Below are positions 45,801 through 54,910 of a DNA stretch of 63,722 bases, piece by piece. The stretch's first letter is position 1; each line of letters begins with the position of its first letter. The DNA is from Planctomycetaceae bacterium (lineage in GTDB: Bacteria > Planctomycetota > Planctomycetia > Planctomycetales > Planctomycetaceae), in contig JAKFVC010000058.1 in the NCBI GenBank assembly GCA_021732415.1, positions 1 through 63,722 of the forward strand, given 5' to 3'. Both the position numbers and the translations under genes were made by a program. The notes below the pieces were generated by a model. It was given only the letters and a program-made list of their open reading frames with translations, was not told where the DNA came from and ran no database searches.

Positions 45801-45890
45801 AGCCGGACAGAACATTGCTGAAACCTTCATGGCCTCTGCCTCGATTGTTCCTGCGGTTGACGACCCTACTCCATTGACGTTGTGCATCAT
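42837..45890 (-). CDS. nrdJ: Adenosylcobalamin-dependent (class II) ribonucleotide reductase
   Basis: This enzyme makes deoxyribonucleotides without oxygen by generating a thiyl radical from coenzyme B12. The 1,017-residue protein has the active-site cysteines in ASACFIQS (Cys184), NPCSE (Cys393, thiyl position) and ACNLSSLNL (Cys404). It also has the class II region LFKFGSGTGTDLSTIRSSKE and a TSCPD-like domain (EGYITVGLFEDGTPGELFVT). A low-complexity Asn-Gly-His linker (about 915-948) leads to a C-terminal zinc-ribbon-like tail, CDSCGAITVRNGNCYLCHNC, which ends GCS. The tail may carry the cysteines that re-reduce the active site. ATG 45890 has AAGGA seven bases upstream. No nrdR box or cobalamin riboswitch is seen upstream. 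The gene is followed by a strong terminator. Confidence 0.96.
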   Translation of the reverse strand: MMHNVNGVGSSTAGTIEAEAMKVSAMFCPAGKDPFETVEWELRSAQIKDESGGVLFEQKDCEIPAAWSALATNVVVSKYFFGEPNTPQREKSVRQVIHRVARTIADWALQDGYFSTSEDAETFYRELAWLCLHQYGSFNSPVWFNVGLFHQYGVLGCRGNYRFNPQTRAIERPDTPYEFPQASACFIQSVDDNMEDIMRLATSEAMLFKFGSGTGTDLSTIRSSKEKLSGGGTPSGPLSFMRVYDQIAAVVKSGGKTRRAAKMQSLKDWHPDIMEFIQCKAKEERKARTLIASGEYDSNFNGEAYSSIMFQNANLSVRLSDEFMESAEKGGKWQTHWVTDRSKKGPEFEAKEILRQMAEGTWFCGDPGVQYDTTINKWHTCPNSGPINASNPCSEYMFLDDTACNLSSLNLKKFQKADGSIDVERYRGAAAIFLTAQEILVDHASYPTPNIAENSHLYRPLGLGFANVGSLLMSMGIPYDSDNGRGICGALTALLNGQGYLTSSRIASYMGPFAGYAENREPMLKVMQMHRDAVEKIHPSCPQYLKDAARSVWTECLSSGRKHGYRNAQATVLAPTGTIAFMMDCDTTGIEPDIALVKYKQLAGGGMMKIVNRTVPASLKSLGYDEATVTRIVKYIEDNDTIENSPDLKDEHLPVFDCAFKARKGKRSIAWQAHVSMMAAAQPFLSGAISKTVNMPEDSTVEDIEKAYVEGWRLGLKALAIYRDGSKSSQPLNTSTEADKKKDAETPAPVIQQVVVTPARRRLPATRHSLTHKFSVGGHEGYITVGLFEDGTPGELFVTMAKEGSTIGGLMDCIGTLTSMGLQYRVPLDVLVNKFSHQRFEPAGWTHNPDIPNAKSVVDYIFRWLGMQFVAGYREQYAPKREETGTTDTTEADTATPSAATTPTVPAPAPVSTPAATNGQGTNGHAPGTNGHSNNGHGTNGNGSNGHDKAMATALNAVRREALNATLPVSGEGPAIRSKQFATFQQDAPACDSCGAITVRNGNCYLCHNCGNSMGCS

Positions 45891-45925
45891 GCACGTTTCC
45901 TTGTTGCTAAGTGATCAGTACATAA

Positions 45926-45931
45926 ATTATA
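45926..45931 (-). promoter_or_regulatory. Possible -10 element of nrdJ
   Basis: TATAAT on the minus strand, 36 bases before the nrdJ start, would give a leader of about 29 bases. The expected -35 position is C-rich and poor. The small hairpin TTGGACT-GAA-AGTCCAA (about 45977-45993) lies further upstream. The rest of 45891-46455 shows nothing clear. Confidence 0.3.
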
Positions 45932-46455
45932 CGAAATCAGCGCGCACCGGGGGCTAAGAACCAAGCTGGTTTTCTATTTGGACTGAAAGTCCAAGAATAA
46001 GAAGTGTTTTCCCCAACCCCTAGGGTCTATATCGGCCGCAGACCCCACTGGTAGTGAGCTGATGTGCGAAAGTGAGATTAAACTCGCGGGCGCTGTTCGT
46101 CAAGTGGATTGGATTACGACGAATCTGAGGAATTTGCGTCGCATGGTTATAACCTTCGCAGCACACGGTAGTTAGGATTGTCAAAAAAATGTGAATACCG
46201 AAACAAGACGATTTGCCTATGACTGTGCGTTTGGTGATCTTGAATCCGAAAAAGCGACATTGGGTCGGGACGCCGCTGGGTAGGTTGGCAGCCACTGATA
46301 TTGCCTAGTGTTGATGCAAAATATTACAGGGTTGTTACTTCCAGCTTGCCGGAGGACTCGATCACGATACCCCGAGTGTTACCGTGAGGCAACGATCATG
46401 GTCGAAGATGTGCAGAAAACACATCGTTTTGCATGAATTTTGAGCGAATGTTGAT

Positions 46456-46644
46456 GCGTCGTGGGACGGGTCTCCAGGCCCGTCCGTCCCTCTTCTTCAA
46501 TTGCAGATGGTTGATGTTGCAGCGTGATTTTTGCATGACGGGCAGGAATAACTCGTCTTCCAGATGTGAATGACGCTCACGCGGCGTTCCTAATTTGCCG
46601 ATCGTCAGGGACGGACGGGCCTGGAGACCCGTCCCACGATACGC
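46456..46644. mobile_element. 189-bp MITE-like element with 35-bp inverted ends
   Basis: GTGGGACGGGTCTCCAGGCC and CGTCCGTCCC form the left end, and the near-perfect reverse complement forms the right end (46608-46644), around a body of about 117 bases with no gene. Each end is itself a hairpin (GGACGGG/CCCGTCC). Solo ends occur at 54911-54946 and 61942-61979. Confidence 0.8.
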
Positions 46645-46793
46645 GGAGTTTTCCTTACTTTCTCTGGAGGGCCTGATTTCCCTATGCTCGGGGTGTCGAT
46701 TGCTCTAGAATAAAAGACATCAACGATTGCCGATGTGGAGTTGTGTTGATCCCGCCTCAACAGATTTTCTTTCCAGGATGGAGGGAGTTTTCT

Positions 46794-48203
46794 ATGCCTT
46801 CGATGGATACTCCGCGGACAACTCGACGTCGTATGCTGCAGGTCAGTCTGGCGGCGGGTGGGGCCGGTCTGTCGCTGGGGGACATTTCGCAACTGCGGGC
46901 GGCGACGCCGACCGGGGGGAAGTCGAAGCCGCGGACTCCGTCGGATACCAGCGTGATCCAGATCTGGCTGGGTGGCGGGCCCAGTCAGTTTGAGACGTTC
47001 GACCCCAAGCCGGATGCTCCGGCGGAATACCGCGGGCCATACGATGCCATTCAGAGCAAGCTGCCGGGGGTCCTTGTCTGCGAGAAATTCCCGCTGACGG
47101 CCCAGGTTCTCGACAAGGCAGCGTTGATCCGGACAGTCTCGCAAATCACGGCGGACCATTACAGCGCGGCCCATAAACTGTCGACAGGACATCCCAGTCC
47201 CGGCGGACGGAATAACTCGATGCCGTCGTCGGGGGCGCTGACGTCTAAGTTCCGCGGGGCCGTCAATCCACAGGTTCCGGCGTATGTGTTGATGTCCGAG
47301 GAGCAGACTCGCAATCCTGAGATTTCGACGATCATGGGATCGTCCTTCCTCGGGAGTCAGCACTCGCCCTTTACCATCCTGCAGAATCCGTATCAGAAAC
47401 TCTTTCAGCCCGATCCCGTGCGGAAGGCTGTTTCGAACTTGAAGCTGGCGGACGATGTGACGTTGGCTCGCGTGTCCGACCGGCGAACGTTACTGGCGAG
47501 TCTCGACCGGTTTGCCCGTGAGGCTGATGCGACGCGGGCCATGGACGGGATTGACGGGTTGAATCACTTGGCACTCGATATGGTGACCAGTGGTGCGGCT
47601 CGGCGGGCGTTTGATCTCAATGAGGAATCGCAGGCGACGCGTGACCGTTACGGCCGGCATCGCTGGGGTCAGATGGGTTTGTTGGCGCGGCGATTGGTTG
47701 AGGCGGGCGTGACGTTCATCACGCTGAATACGGCCCCTGATTCGCTGTGCTGGGACTGGCATCGCAATATCTCCAACGATCATCGTCCGACGGATGGTTC
47801 GGATGGGCCGTCTCGGGGAGTTGATATTGCGGGACCGGCACTGGATCAGATGTTGTCGGCGCTCATCGCAGAATTGTCCGAACGCGGTCTGGACAAAAAA
47901 GTCCTACTGGTGGTGTGGGGCGAGTTTGGCCGGACTCCCCGCATCAATCCGACTGGTGGCCGCGACCATTGGGGCTCGTTGATGAGCATCATAATGGCGG
48001 GTGGAGGCTTGCAGATGGGGCAAGTGATTGGGACGTCGAGTTCCAAGGGCGAGGTCCCCACGAATCGCCCTGTGCCGCCGACGGATGTGCTCGCCATGAT
48101 GTACCGGCATTTGGGGATTGAACTGAATCAACACACGGTGAATCGGTCGGGAAGGCCGATCCCGCTGTTGCCTGATGGAGGGTTTATTCCGGAGTTGATT
48201 TAG
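46794..48203 (+). CDS. DUF1501 protein (Tat-exported, sulfatase-fold)
   Basis: The 469-residue protein has a Tat signal (RTTRRRMLQVSLAAGGAGLS). Family marks are IWLGGGPSQFETFDPKPDAP near the start of the mature chain, DRYGRHRWGQMGLLARRLVE, and WGEFGRTPRINPTGGRDHWG near the C-terminus, whose Asp/His resemble metal ligands of the alkaline phosphatase/sulfatase superfamily. The substrate is unknown. ATG 46794 has GGAGGG eight bases upstream; the frame reaches back to 46743. It is the first of a plus-strand series with PPC, DUF1549/DUF1553 and two more DUF1501 genes. Confidence 0.92.
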   Translation: MPSMDTPRTTRRRMLQVSLAAGGAGLSLGDISQLRAATPTGGKSKPRTPSDTSVIQIWLGGGPSQFETFDPKPDAPAEYRGPYDAIQSKLPGVLVCEKFPLTAQVLDKAALIRTVSQITADHYSAAHKLSTGHPSPGGRNNSMPSSGALTSKFRGAVNPQVPAYVLMSEEQTRNPEISTIMGSSFLGSQHSPFTILQNPYQKLFQPDPVRKAVSNLKLADDVTLARVSDRRTLLASLDRFAREADATRAMDGIDGLNHLALDMVTSGAARRAFDLNEESQATRDRYGRHRWGQMGLLARRLVEAGVTFITLNTAPDSLCWDWHRNISNDHRPTDGSDGPSRGVDIAGPALDQMLSALIAELSERGLDKKVLLVVWGEFGRTPRINPTGGRDHWGSLMSIIMAGGGLQMGQVIGTSSSKGEVPTNRPVPPTDVLAMMYRHLGIELNQHTVNRSGRPIPLLPDGGFIPELI

Positions 48204-48234
48204 AATTCCTAAGGAAACTGAGTGCTCCGAATTT

Positions 48235-48312
48235 CCTCTCCGTGATCTCCGTGTCTCCGTGGTGCAATGAATCGAATTATTCACCACGGAGACACGGAGA
48301 ACACAGAGAGGA
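48235..48312. repeat. Palindromic repeat (CACCACGGAGACACGGAG family), copy 2
   Basis: CTCTCCGTGATCTCCGTGTC and its complement ACACGGAGAACACAGAGAG form a long hairpin, related to 21566-21638. It separates the first DUF1501 gene from the PPC gene. Confidence 0.9.
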
Positions 48313-48391
48313 GGCAGACGACACATCAACATGTGCTGGCTGATTTCGCTTTGGATTATACAATACGGAGAACCTGCCTGATTCCCGCCTG

Positions 48392-50905
48392 TTGTCCCAC
48401 CTGGGTGTTAAATTGAAATTCATTACGAGATCCCTCCGAATCCGCACCTCAATCTTCTGGCAGGCGTTGTGCCTGCTGTTGGTTGCCATAGCGAGTGCGC
48501 GCGGGGCGACTCCCTCCCCCACTTTGAATAGTGTTTTTCCCGCTGGCGGCCAGGCCGGTACTACGGTGCAAGTGACGGTCGCTGGAGGCAACTTAGCGGG
48601 TGTGACCACGCTGCGGTGCAGTCTGCCGAATACAAGTGTTGAGCCCGCGGATGCTAAAGCGGGACCGAACAAGTTTCTGATCACCATCCCCGCCGATGCA
48701 TTGCCGGGGCAGTATGAACTCCAGGCTGTGACGGCGAATAGGTTGAGTTCGACGCGCACGTTCGTTGTTGGGAATAGTCCCGAAGTGCTGGAAGTCGAAC
48801 CGAACAATTCGCTCTCGGCGCCGCAGACGGTGCCGGTGGACTCTGTAGTGAACGGGCAAGTAGAGCGCGGGGATCTCGACCAGTTTGCGTTTGCCGCCCA
48901 ACGCGGCCAGCGAGTCGTCATTGATTGCCTTGCCGAGCGGATTGATTCGCGGCTGCGGGCCGTGCTGGAATTGTATGACTCCGCCGGGAAGCGACTGGCG
49001 GTCAATCGCGGGTGGTTCGGAGTTGATCCGTTGATTGATTTCACCGTTCCCGCCGACGGCACGTACGTCATCAAGCTGGCCGATCTGGTGTTTGCGGGAA
49101 GTCCCGATCACTTCTATCGGTTGTCGATTTCGACGAAGCCGCGCGTGGCCTTTACCGTGCCCACCGTCGTGGAACGGGGTAAGGCGACGTCGGTCACGCT
49201 GCACGGTTGGAATCTCAAGGGAAGCGGTACCGCGGCCACGGAGTCGGCGACTGTCGATGGCATTGCGTTGGATTCGGTCAATGTGCAGATTACTCCGCCG
49301 ACCGACAATCAGCTCGAGTCGTTGCGATTGCGTGCGAATCAAGTCACGGTCGACGGCTTTGCGTATCGAGTTCCCGGGACGGACTCGCCCGTGCTGCTGG
49401 GACTGACTGACGTGCCGGTGGTGCGTGATCCGGTGGGCAACCAGTCGGCGGCGACGGCCTATGCGGTGACGGTCCCGGCGGAAGTCAGTGGTCAATTGCT
49501 GGCGGGCGATGAACAGGATTGGTATTCGGTCTCGGCGCAGCGGGGCGAGGTCCTCTGGCTGGAAGGGTTTGGTGAGCGGATTGGCTCGCCGGTGGATCTG
49601 GACCTTAGCGTATTCGATGCGTCAGGTGAGACGGAGCTGGCGGCCTTACATGATGAATTGCCGGCCCATCAGTCGCCGCAGTTTCCCACGAGTCATCTCG
49701 ATCCGTCAGGCCGCTGGGTAGCACCGGCGGATGGACGCTATTTAGTGCTGGTGCGGAATCTCACGGGAGGTTTGGAAGCGAATCCTCGGCGGCAGTATCG
49801 ATTGAGCATCCGTCGTGAGGAACCCGACTTCCATCTGGTGGCCGTTCCACAACAGGCCGAACCCGCGGGATTCAATGTGGGCCGCGGAGGCTCGTGCGTG
49901 CTGGATGTGCTGGCGGTGCGGCGTCGCGGAATGACGGGGCCGATTCATGTCTCAGCGAAGAACCTGCCACTTGGCGTAAGCTGTCCCGATATCTGGCTGG
50001 GGCCTGGTGTGGACTCGGCGCCGTTGGTGCTGACGGCGGGGAAGCAGGTGGCTGCTTACGCGGGCAAGCTTGAGCTTGTCGGACACTCGGCGTTGGCGGG
50101 ATCCCGGCCGGTACGTAGCGGCGGTTTGGTACTCAAGGGACCAACTGGGGTTTCGAGTCGCATCAATAATGAAGTCAATTTCTCCGTGGCGGGCGACGTG
50201 CCGTTGCGGATGATCGCGGATGGGCATGAAACGAAGAAGCATCACTTATATGGTGACTTGAAGGTCCGGCATTCGCCCGGTTGTGTTCTGGATGTCGCGA
50301 TTGAAGTCGAGCGGATGGAACTCGGTCACGAGGCTCCGGTGAAGTTGACGGGAATCGGAGTGCCCGACTTGATTGCGAATCAATCGGTGACAATCGCCGC
50401 GGGACAACATCGCGGAACGTTGAGCTTTTATCTGCCACCGACGCTGCCTGTTGGGCAATACACTTTGGCTGTGGAAGGTGAGACGACGGTCGCCGTGGGG
50501 CCGAAGGATGCGATGGGTAAGCAGAAGACTGAGAAGGTGACAGTTGTCAGTAATTCCGTCACGTTCGATGTGCAGCCGGCGGGGTTTGTCGTGGCGGCAG
50601 ATCAGTTCGCTCCGCGGAGAATTCGACGGGGTGAGGTTGTGCAGTTGGAATACTCGACGCGGCGGACGAATGGGTTTATTGGGAAGATTCATACGGAATT
50701 AGATGCTCCCGGAGAGATTATCGGCTTACGTGGTCGCGGGGTGACGTTTACCGGACAGACTGAGACCGGGACGATTCAGATTATTGCGAGCGATGATGCT
50801 CCGCTGGGGGCTCAGCCGTTTTTACGCTTGTATGGTATTGGGGTCGTGGAGGATCAGGCGGTATTTCATGGCAGTTGTTTTGTGAGTTTGGAGATTGTGG
50901 AGTAG
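48392..50905 (+). CDS. Exported protein with pre-peptidase C-terminal (PPC) domains
   Basis: The protein (837 residues from TTG 48392; TTG 48413 is an alternative) has a signal segment (FWQALCLLLVAIASARGA) and then an Ig/TIG-like domain starting TLNSVFPAGGQAGTTVQVTV. Two PPC-type domains follow: EVEPNNSLSAPQTVPVDSVV then GDLDQFAFAAQRGQRVVID (about 125-235), and AGDEQDWYSVSAQRGEVLWL (about 365-465). The rest is beta-rich. No peptidase domain is present. In planctomycetes such proteins commonly sit beside DUF1501 and DUF1549 genes, as here. The start is uncertain because no ATG or ribosome binding site fits. Confidence 0.85.
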   Translation: MSHLGVKLKFITRSLRIRTSIFWQALCLLLVAIASARGATPSPTLNSVFPAGGQAGTTVQVTVAGGNLAGVTTLRCSLPNTSVEPADAKAGPNKFLITIPADALPGQYELQAVTANRLSSTRTFVVGNSPEVLEVEPNNSLSAPQTVPVDSVVNGQVERGDLDQFAFAAQRGQRVVIDCLAERIDSRLRAVLELYDSAGKRLAVNRGWFGVDPLIDFTVPADGTYVIKLADLVFAGSPDHFYRLSISTKPRVAFTVPTVVERGKATSVTLHGWNLKGSGTAATESATVDGIALDSVNVQITPPTDNQLESLRLRANQVTVDGFAYRVPGTDSPVLLGLTDVPVVRDPVGNQSAATAYAVTVPAEVSGQLLAGDEQDWYSVSAQRGEVLWLEGFGERIGSPVDLDLSVFDASGETELAALHDELPAHQSPQFPTSHLDPSGRWVAPADGRYLVLVRNLTGGLEANPRRQYRLSIRREEPDFHLVAVPQQAEPAGFNVGRGGSCVLDVLAVRRRGMTGPIHVSAKNLPLGVSCPDIWLGPGVDSAPLVLTAGKQVAAYAGKLELVGHSALAGSRPVRSGGLVLKGPTGVSSRINNEVNFSVAGDVPLRMIADGHETKKHHLYGDLKVRHSPGCVLDVAIEVERMELGHEAPVKLTGIGVPDLIANQSVTIAAGQHRGTLSFYLPPTLPVGQYTLAVEGETTVAVGPKDAMGKQKTEKVTVVSNSVTFDVQPAGFVVAADQFAPRRIRRGEVVQLEYSTRRTNGFIGKIHTELDAPGEIIGLRGRGVTFTGQTETGTIQIIASDDAPLGAQPFLRLYGIGVVEDQAVFHGSCFVSLEIVE

Positions 50906-50941
50906 CGAGCAATCATAGCGGTCAATGCAAAAACGGAAACT

Positions 50942-50976
50942 AGGCGAGCCCCGTCCCGTTAGGGCGGGGCTCGCCT
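50942..50976. repeat. Hairpin AGGCGAGCCCCG / CGGGGCTCGCCT
   Basis: A perfect 12-base outer stem with pairing CCC/GGG inside, 37 bases after the PPC stop. The arms resemble the ends of 58334-58450. It may terminate transcription but has no T-run. Confidence 0.85.
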
Positions 50977-51041
50977 GGGCCAATTAGGTAGGTCAATTAA
51001 TCGGGTCAATTAATATTTAATCGTTAGCTTGAGACGATCGC

Positions 51042-53309
51042 ATGATTAGTCGTTTTGATATCGCTCGACCTCGAGGGATGTCGCACCTGATTTGCAGTTG
51101 GGTCGCGACGGCGATCCTGGTGTGCTCATCGTCCGCTGTCGTCCGCGCCGAGGGACCGCAGCCGGCACCGACGATTTCGTTCCTAAACGACGTCGTGCCG
51201 GTTCTCACCAAGCTGAGCTGCAATAGCGGCGGTTGTCACGGCAAGGCGACTGGGCAGAATGGGTTTCGGCTGTCGTTGCTGGGGTTTGAGCCGGACTTTG
51301 ACCATACAGCCCTCTTGCAAGAGGGGCGCGGGCGGCGGCTGTCGATTGGGAGTCCCGATCACAGTTTGTTGCTGATTAAGGCGACGGGACGTGTGCCGCA
51401 TGGCGGTGGTAAGCGGTTGGAGGTGGACTCGGAAGATTATCGCGTGCTGCACGACTGGATCCAACAGGGGGCCGCTGGTCCGCGTGGTGACGACATTAAA
51501 CTATTGCGGATTGCGGTATCGCCATCCAAATTGGTGATACCGCGGGATGGCAAACAGCAGTTGCTGGTGACGGCGTATTTCTCTGATGGGACAACTCGCG
51601 ATGTGACTCGGCGGGCGATTTATGAATCGAATATGCCGGAAATTGCGGCGGCTGACTCCAAGGGATTGGTAGCCGTCCAGCCGCGTAGTGGACTGTTTGC
51701 CATTATGGCACAGTTTGGCGGTGAGATCGACGTCTTCCAGGGCGTGATTCCGATTGCGGACAATGGGCCGGCGGCTGCGGCCGTGGCTGCGATTGCTCCG
51801 ACGGGTTACCCTGCCATTGATAAACCGCTGTTTGATCAATGGACTCAACTGGGCGTGATTCCAGCGGCGGTCGCGGACGATACGACGTTTGTTCGCCGGG
51901 CGACGATTGACATCTGCGGGACTTTGCCGACTGCCGACGAGATCGCGGCCTATGTTGCCGATCAGCGAAGTGATAAGAAAGCGCGACTCATCGATCAGTT
52001 GTTAGAGCGGCCTGAGTTCGCGAGTTACTTTGCTTTGAAGTGGGCGGACATTCTGCAGAATCGCGGGGCAGGTTATGGGACCGGCCAGCAGCGGCCGAGT
52101 ACCACGTTGTTCGCGGCGTGGATTCGGGACTCGATTGCCTCTAATAAACCTTATGACCGGTTTGTGTCGGAGATCTTGACCGCCACTGGCAGCCAGGATC
52201 GTAATCCGCCGACGCTTTGGTATCGCAATGTGCGGACGACTAAAGATTATGTCGAGTCGATCTCGCAGGCGTTCCTGGGGGTTCGCATCCAGTGTGCTCA
52301 GTGCCATCATCATCCGGCGGAACGTTGGAGCCAGGCGGACTATTATTCGCTGGCGGCCGTGTTTGCTCGAGTGGGACGTAAGGGTGGCTTTTCTGATGCG
52401 GAAGTTCCGACCGCGGAAACGATCTTCTTGAAGGATGAGGGGAGTGTCCTGCATCCTCGTACGGGTGAGGTGATGAAGCCTCGGCCGTTGGGGGGAGCGG
52501 ATTTCAAATTGACCCGGCTGGACGATCCTCGGCGGGCGTTTGCGAAATGGATGACGTCGGGAGATAACCCGTTCTTCGCGCGGACGATGGTCAACCGGAT
52601 GTGGGGGCATTTTCTCGGGCGGGGCATCATTCATCCGATTGATGATGCTCGCAGCACGAATCCTCCGAGTAATCCCGAGCTGCTGGATGCGCTGTCACGC
52701 GACTTCGTGAAGAGTGGGTTTGATGTGAAGCATCTCGTGCGGGTGATTACTGGATCATACGCCTATGGACTCAGTTCGGTCCCTAATGCGACGAACCGCG
52801 AGGACCGGCAGAGCTTTGCCCGGTTCTATCCGCGGCGGCTGAAGGCTGAGGTGTTGCTGGATGGTATCAGTCAGATTCTGGAAGTGCCGACGCTGTTTCC
52901 GGGTGGACCGGGGCAGTTCCCCAGCGGGACTCGGGCGATTGATCTGCCGGATGAGAATGTTGCGGCTCACTTCCTGGATGTGTTTGGGCGACCGAATCGA
53001 GACTCGGCTTGTGAGTGTGAGCGGACCGATGATCCGGCGTTGACTCAGGCACTGGAATTAGTGAACTCGAAAGAGATCCAGGGGAAGTTGACCGCTGCCA
53101 AGGGCTATGTCGAAAAGCTGGCGGAGAACAAGTCGCCGGTTGACCTGAATGTTCGGGACGTATTTGTGCGCGTGTTTGGTCGCGGGCCGACCGCAGAGGA
53201 GTCGACTGCTGCGGTGGAGTATCTGGGGTCGGAGATGGATCAGAAGGAAGCGTATCGGTCGCTGCTGTGGTCGTTGCTGGCTTCGAATGAATTTTTGTTT
53301 AATCGATAA
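51042..53309 (+). CDS. DUF1549/DUF1553 protein with N-terminal haem-like site
   Basis: The 755-residue protein has a signal peptide (SHLICSWVATAILVCSSSAV) and then an N-terminal cytochrome-like segment LSCNSGGCHGKA. This is Cys60-x4-Cys65-His66, rather than the usual CxxCH. A BIG2-like domain follows (LRIAVSPSKLVIPRDGKQQL, about 150-235), then DUF1549 (FVRRATIDICGTLPTADEIA, with a true CAQCHHHP haem motif), then DUF1553 (FARTMVNRMWGHFLGRGIIH to FVRVFGRGPTAEE). The biochemical role is unknown; electron transfer in the periplasm is suggested by the Cys-His motifs. ATG 51042 or ATG 51078 may be the start. It is followed by two DUF1501 genes on the same strand. Confidence 0.93.
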   Translation: MISRFDIARPRGMSHLICSWVATAILVCSSSAVVRAEGPQPAPTISFLNDVVPVLTKLSCNSGGCHGKATGQNGFRLSLLGFEPDFDHTALLQEGRGRRLSIGSPDHSLLLIKATGRVPHGGGKRLEVDSEDYRVLHDWIQQGAAGPRGDDIKLLRIAVSPSKLVIPRDGKQQLLVTAYFSDGTTRDVTRRAIYESNMPEIAAADSKGLVAVQPRSGLFAIMAQFGGEIDVFQGVIPIADNGPAAAAVAAIAPTGYPAIDKPLFDQWTQLGVIPAAVADDTTFVRRATIDICGTLPTADEIAAYVADQRSDKKARLIDQLLERPEFASYFALKWADILQNRGAGYGTGQQRPSTTLFAAWIRDSIASNKPYDRFVSEILTATGSQDRNPPTLWYRNVRTTKDYVESISQAFLGVRIQCAQCHHHPAERWSQADYYSLAAVFARVGRKGGFSDAEVPTAETIFLKDEGSVLHPRTGEVMKPRPLGGADFKLTRLDDPRRAFAKWMTSGDNPFFARTMVNRMWGHFLGRGIIHPIDDARSTNPPSNPELLDALSRDFVKSGFDVKHLVRVITGSYAYGLSSVPNATNREDRQSFARFYPRRLKAEVLLDGISQILEVPTLFPGGPGQFPSGTRAIDLPDENVAAHFLDVFGRPNRDSACECERTDDPALTQALELVNSKEIQGKLTAAKGYVEKLAENKSPVDLNVRDVFVRVFGRGPTAEESTAAVEYLGSEMDQKEAYRSLLWSLLASNEFLFNR

Positions 53310-53434
53310 TGCACGAGGACGCAACACGCGAGTGACTGCACAGGTGAGACTGGCCGCGTAAACCCTGGGATTATTGTCGCACTCTGTTTGATTAGATCGA
53401 ATTTAACAGAAGATCACGAAGGACACGAAGAAAG

Positions 53435-53505
53435 GAAAACACAGAGGCACAGAGAAAACAGAGAAATAATCTGCACTCTGTTTCCTCTGTGACTCTGTGT
53501 TTCCA
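53435..53505. repeat. Palindromic repeat (ACACAGAGGCACAGAGG family), copy 2
   Basis: GGAAAACACAGAGGCACAGA pairs with the arm TCTGTGACTCTGTGTTTCC. A half of the GAAGGACACGAAG family lies directly before it (about 53408-53432), so two repeat families adjoin here. Confidence 0.88.
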
Positions 53506-53587
53506 AATCTGGATGGCAGAATCCGGAGGCGTACGCCATCTGGCTCACCTGCTCAATTTGTTTTGCAAGTTCACTTAGGACGACGTC

Positions 53588-54904
53588 ATGGACGCATTTT
53601 TCACTAACGGTACAGGGTGCCGTCGCCGGAGTTTCCTGCAACTGGGTGTGCCCATGCTGGGACTGGGGCTCGCTGATCTGTTGCGAGTTCGTGGGTACGC
53701 GGCCGAAGCCAAGCCCTCCACCAGCAATAAGTCGATCATCGTCATTTGGACCAATGGCGGTTTGAGTCAGCAGGACACGTACGATCTGAAGCCGGATGCT
53801 CCGGCTGAGTATCGCGGGATGTATAGTCCCATCGCGACGACCGTTCCCGGCATTTCCATCACCGAGCGGTTTCCGTTGCAGGCCCAGTTGATGGAGCACA
53901 TGTCGCTGGTGCGGTCGGTGCATCATGACAATGGGATTCATGCTCCGTCAGCTCATTGGATGTTGACCGGGCGGTTTGGTCCGACCTTGGCGCGGAGTGC
54001 TCCGCAACATCCTGGTTTTGGATCGGTGATCTCGCGGTCGCTGGGGGCTCGAGTGCCCCAGATGCCGGCTTATGTGACGGTGCCGAAGTCGGAAGGGTTT
54101 GGCTATCAGGGGTCGGTGTACCTCGGGAAGGCGTACGATCCGCTGGAGGCGGGCGCCGATCCGAATGCCAAGGATTTTCAGATCCCGAATTTGACACTGC
54201 CCGATGGATTGAAGCTGAGCAGTGTGGAGAGTCGCCGCCGGTTGCTGAAGAAGTTTGATACTCTGCGGCGTGATGTGGATTCATCGGGTGTGCTGGAAGG
54301 GTTGGATACGTTTAAGGCACAAGCGCTGGATATGGTGACCGGGGAACGAGTCCGCAAGGCGTTCGATATCAACACCGAAGATCCGAGATTACGCGATCGC
54401 TATGGGCGGCACACGTATGGTCAGAGTGCGTTGCTGGCTCGGCGATTGATTGAAGCGGGGAGTCGTTGCGTCACGGTGAATACCAGTTACTGGGATCATC
54501 ATGATGGGATTGAGAAGAGTCTGGAGGCCCAACTGCCGCCACTCGATAGTGCCATCGCCGCGCTAATTGCCGATCTGAAAGAACGGGAGATGCTGGATGA
54601 TGTGTTGGTCTTCTGTGCGGGGGAATTTGGCCGCACTCCGTTGATTAACGGGCATGCCGGGCGCGACCACTGGGCGAATTGTTTTTCCGTGATGCTGGCC
54701 GGGGGCGGACTGAAGGGGGGCCAGATCATCGGTGCCAGTGAGAAACGGGGCGGCGGGGTGTTTGAGCGTCCGGTCACGCCGTTTGATTTGCTGGCGACGA
54801 TTTATCATACGCTCGGTATTCCCCTGGAAACGCACTACAATGATGGGAATGGCCGGCCGACGAGTATTGTTGAGGCAGGGCAGCCAATTCGCGAGTTGAT
54901 TTGA
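53588..54904 (+). CDS. DUF1501 protein (Tat-exported, sulfatase-fold)
   Basis: The 438-residue protein has a Tat signal (CRRRSFLQLGVPMLGLGLAD). Family marks are IWTNGGLSQQDTYDLKPDAP, HWMLTGRF, DRYGRHTYGQSALLARRLIE and AGEFGRTPLINGHAGRDHWA. The segment AYVTVPKSEGFGYQGSVYLG is typical of the group. The gene follows the DUF1549/DUF1553 gene by 278 bases with a repeat between. ATG 53588 has only a weak AGGACG upstream. The paralogue that follows (55129) differs enough that the duplication is old. Confidence 0.92.
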   Translation: MDAFFTNGTGCRRRSFLQLGVPMLGLGLADLLRVRGYAAEAKPSTSNKSIIVIWTNGGLSQQDTYDLKPDAPAEYRGMYSPIATTVPGISITERFPLQAQLMEHMSLVRSVHHDNGIHAPSAHWMLTGRFGPTLARSAPQHPGFGSVISRSLGARVPQMPAYVTVPKSEGFGYQGSVYLGKAYDPLEAGADPNAKDFQIPNLTLPDGLKLSSVESRRRLLKKFDTLRRDVDSSGVLEGLDTFKAQALDMVTGERVRKAFDINTEDPRLRDRYGRHTYGQSALLARRLIEAGSRCVTVNTSYWDHHDGIEKSLEAQLPPLDSAIAALIADLKEREMLDDVLVFCAGEFGRTPLINGHAGRDHWANCFSVMLAGGGLKGGQIIGASEKRGGGVFERPVTPFDLLATIYHTLGIPLETHYNDGNGRPTSIVEAGQPIRELI

Positions 54905-54910
54905 GTTTGC

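Noticed and set aside
43869-45821. Open frame of 650 residues antisense to nrdJ
   Set aside because: It is Gly/Ala/Val/His-rich low-information sequence generated by the complement of biased nrdJ codons.
45891-46455. Cobalamin riboswitch upstream of nrdJ
   Set aside because: I looked for the B12-box and the conserved GCCACTG core in proper order on the minus strand and found only unrelated short hairpins.
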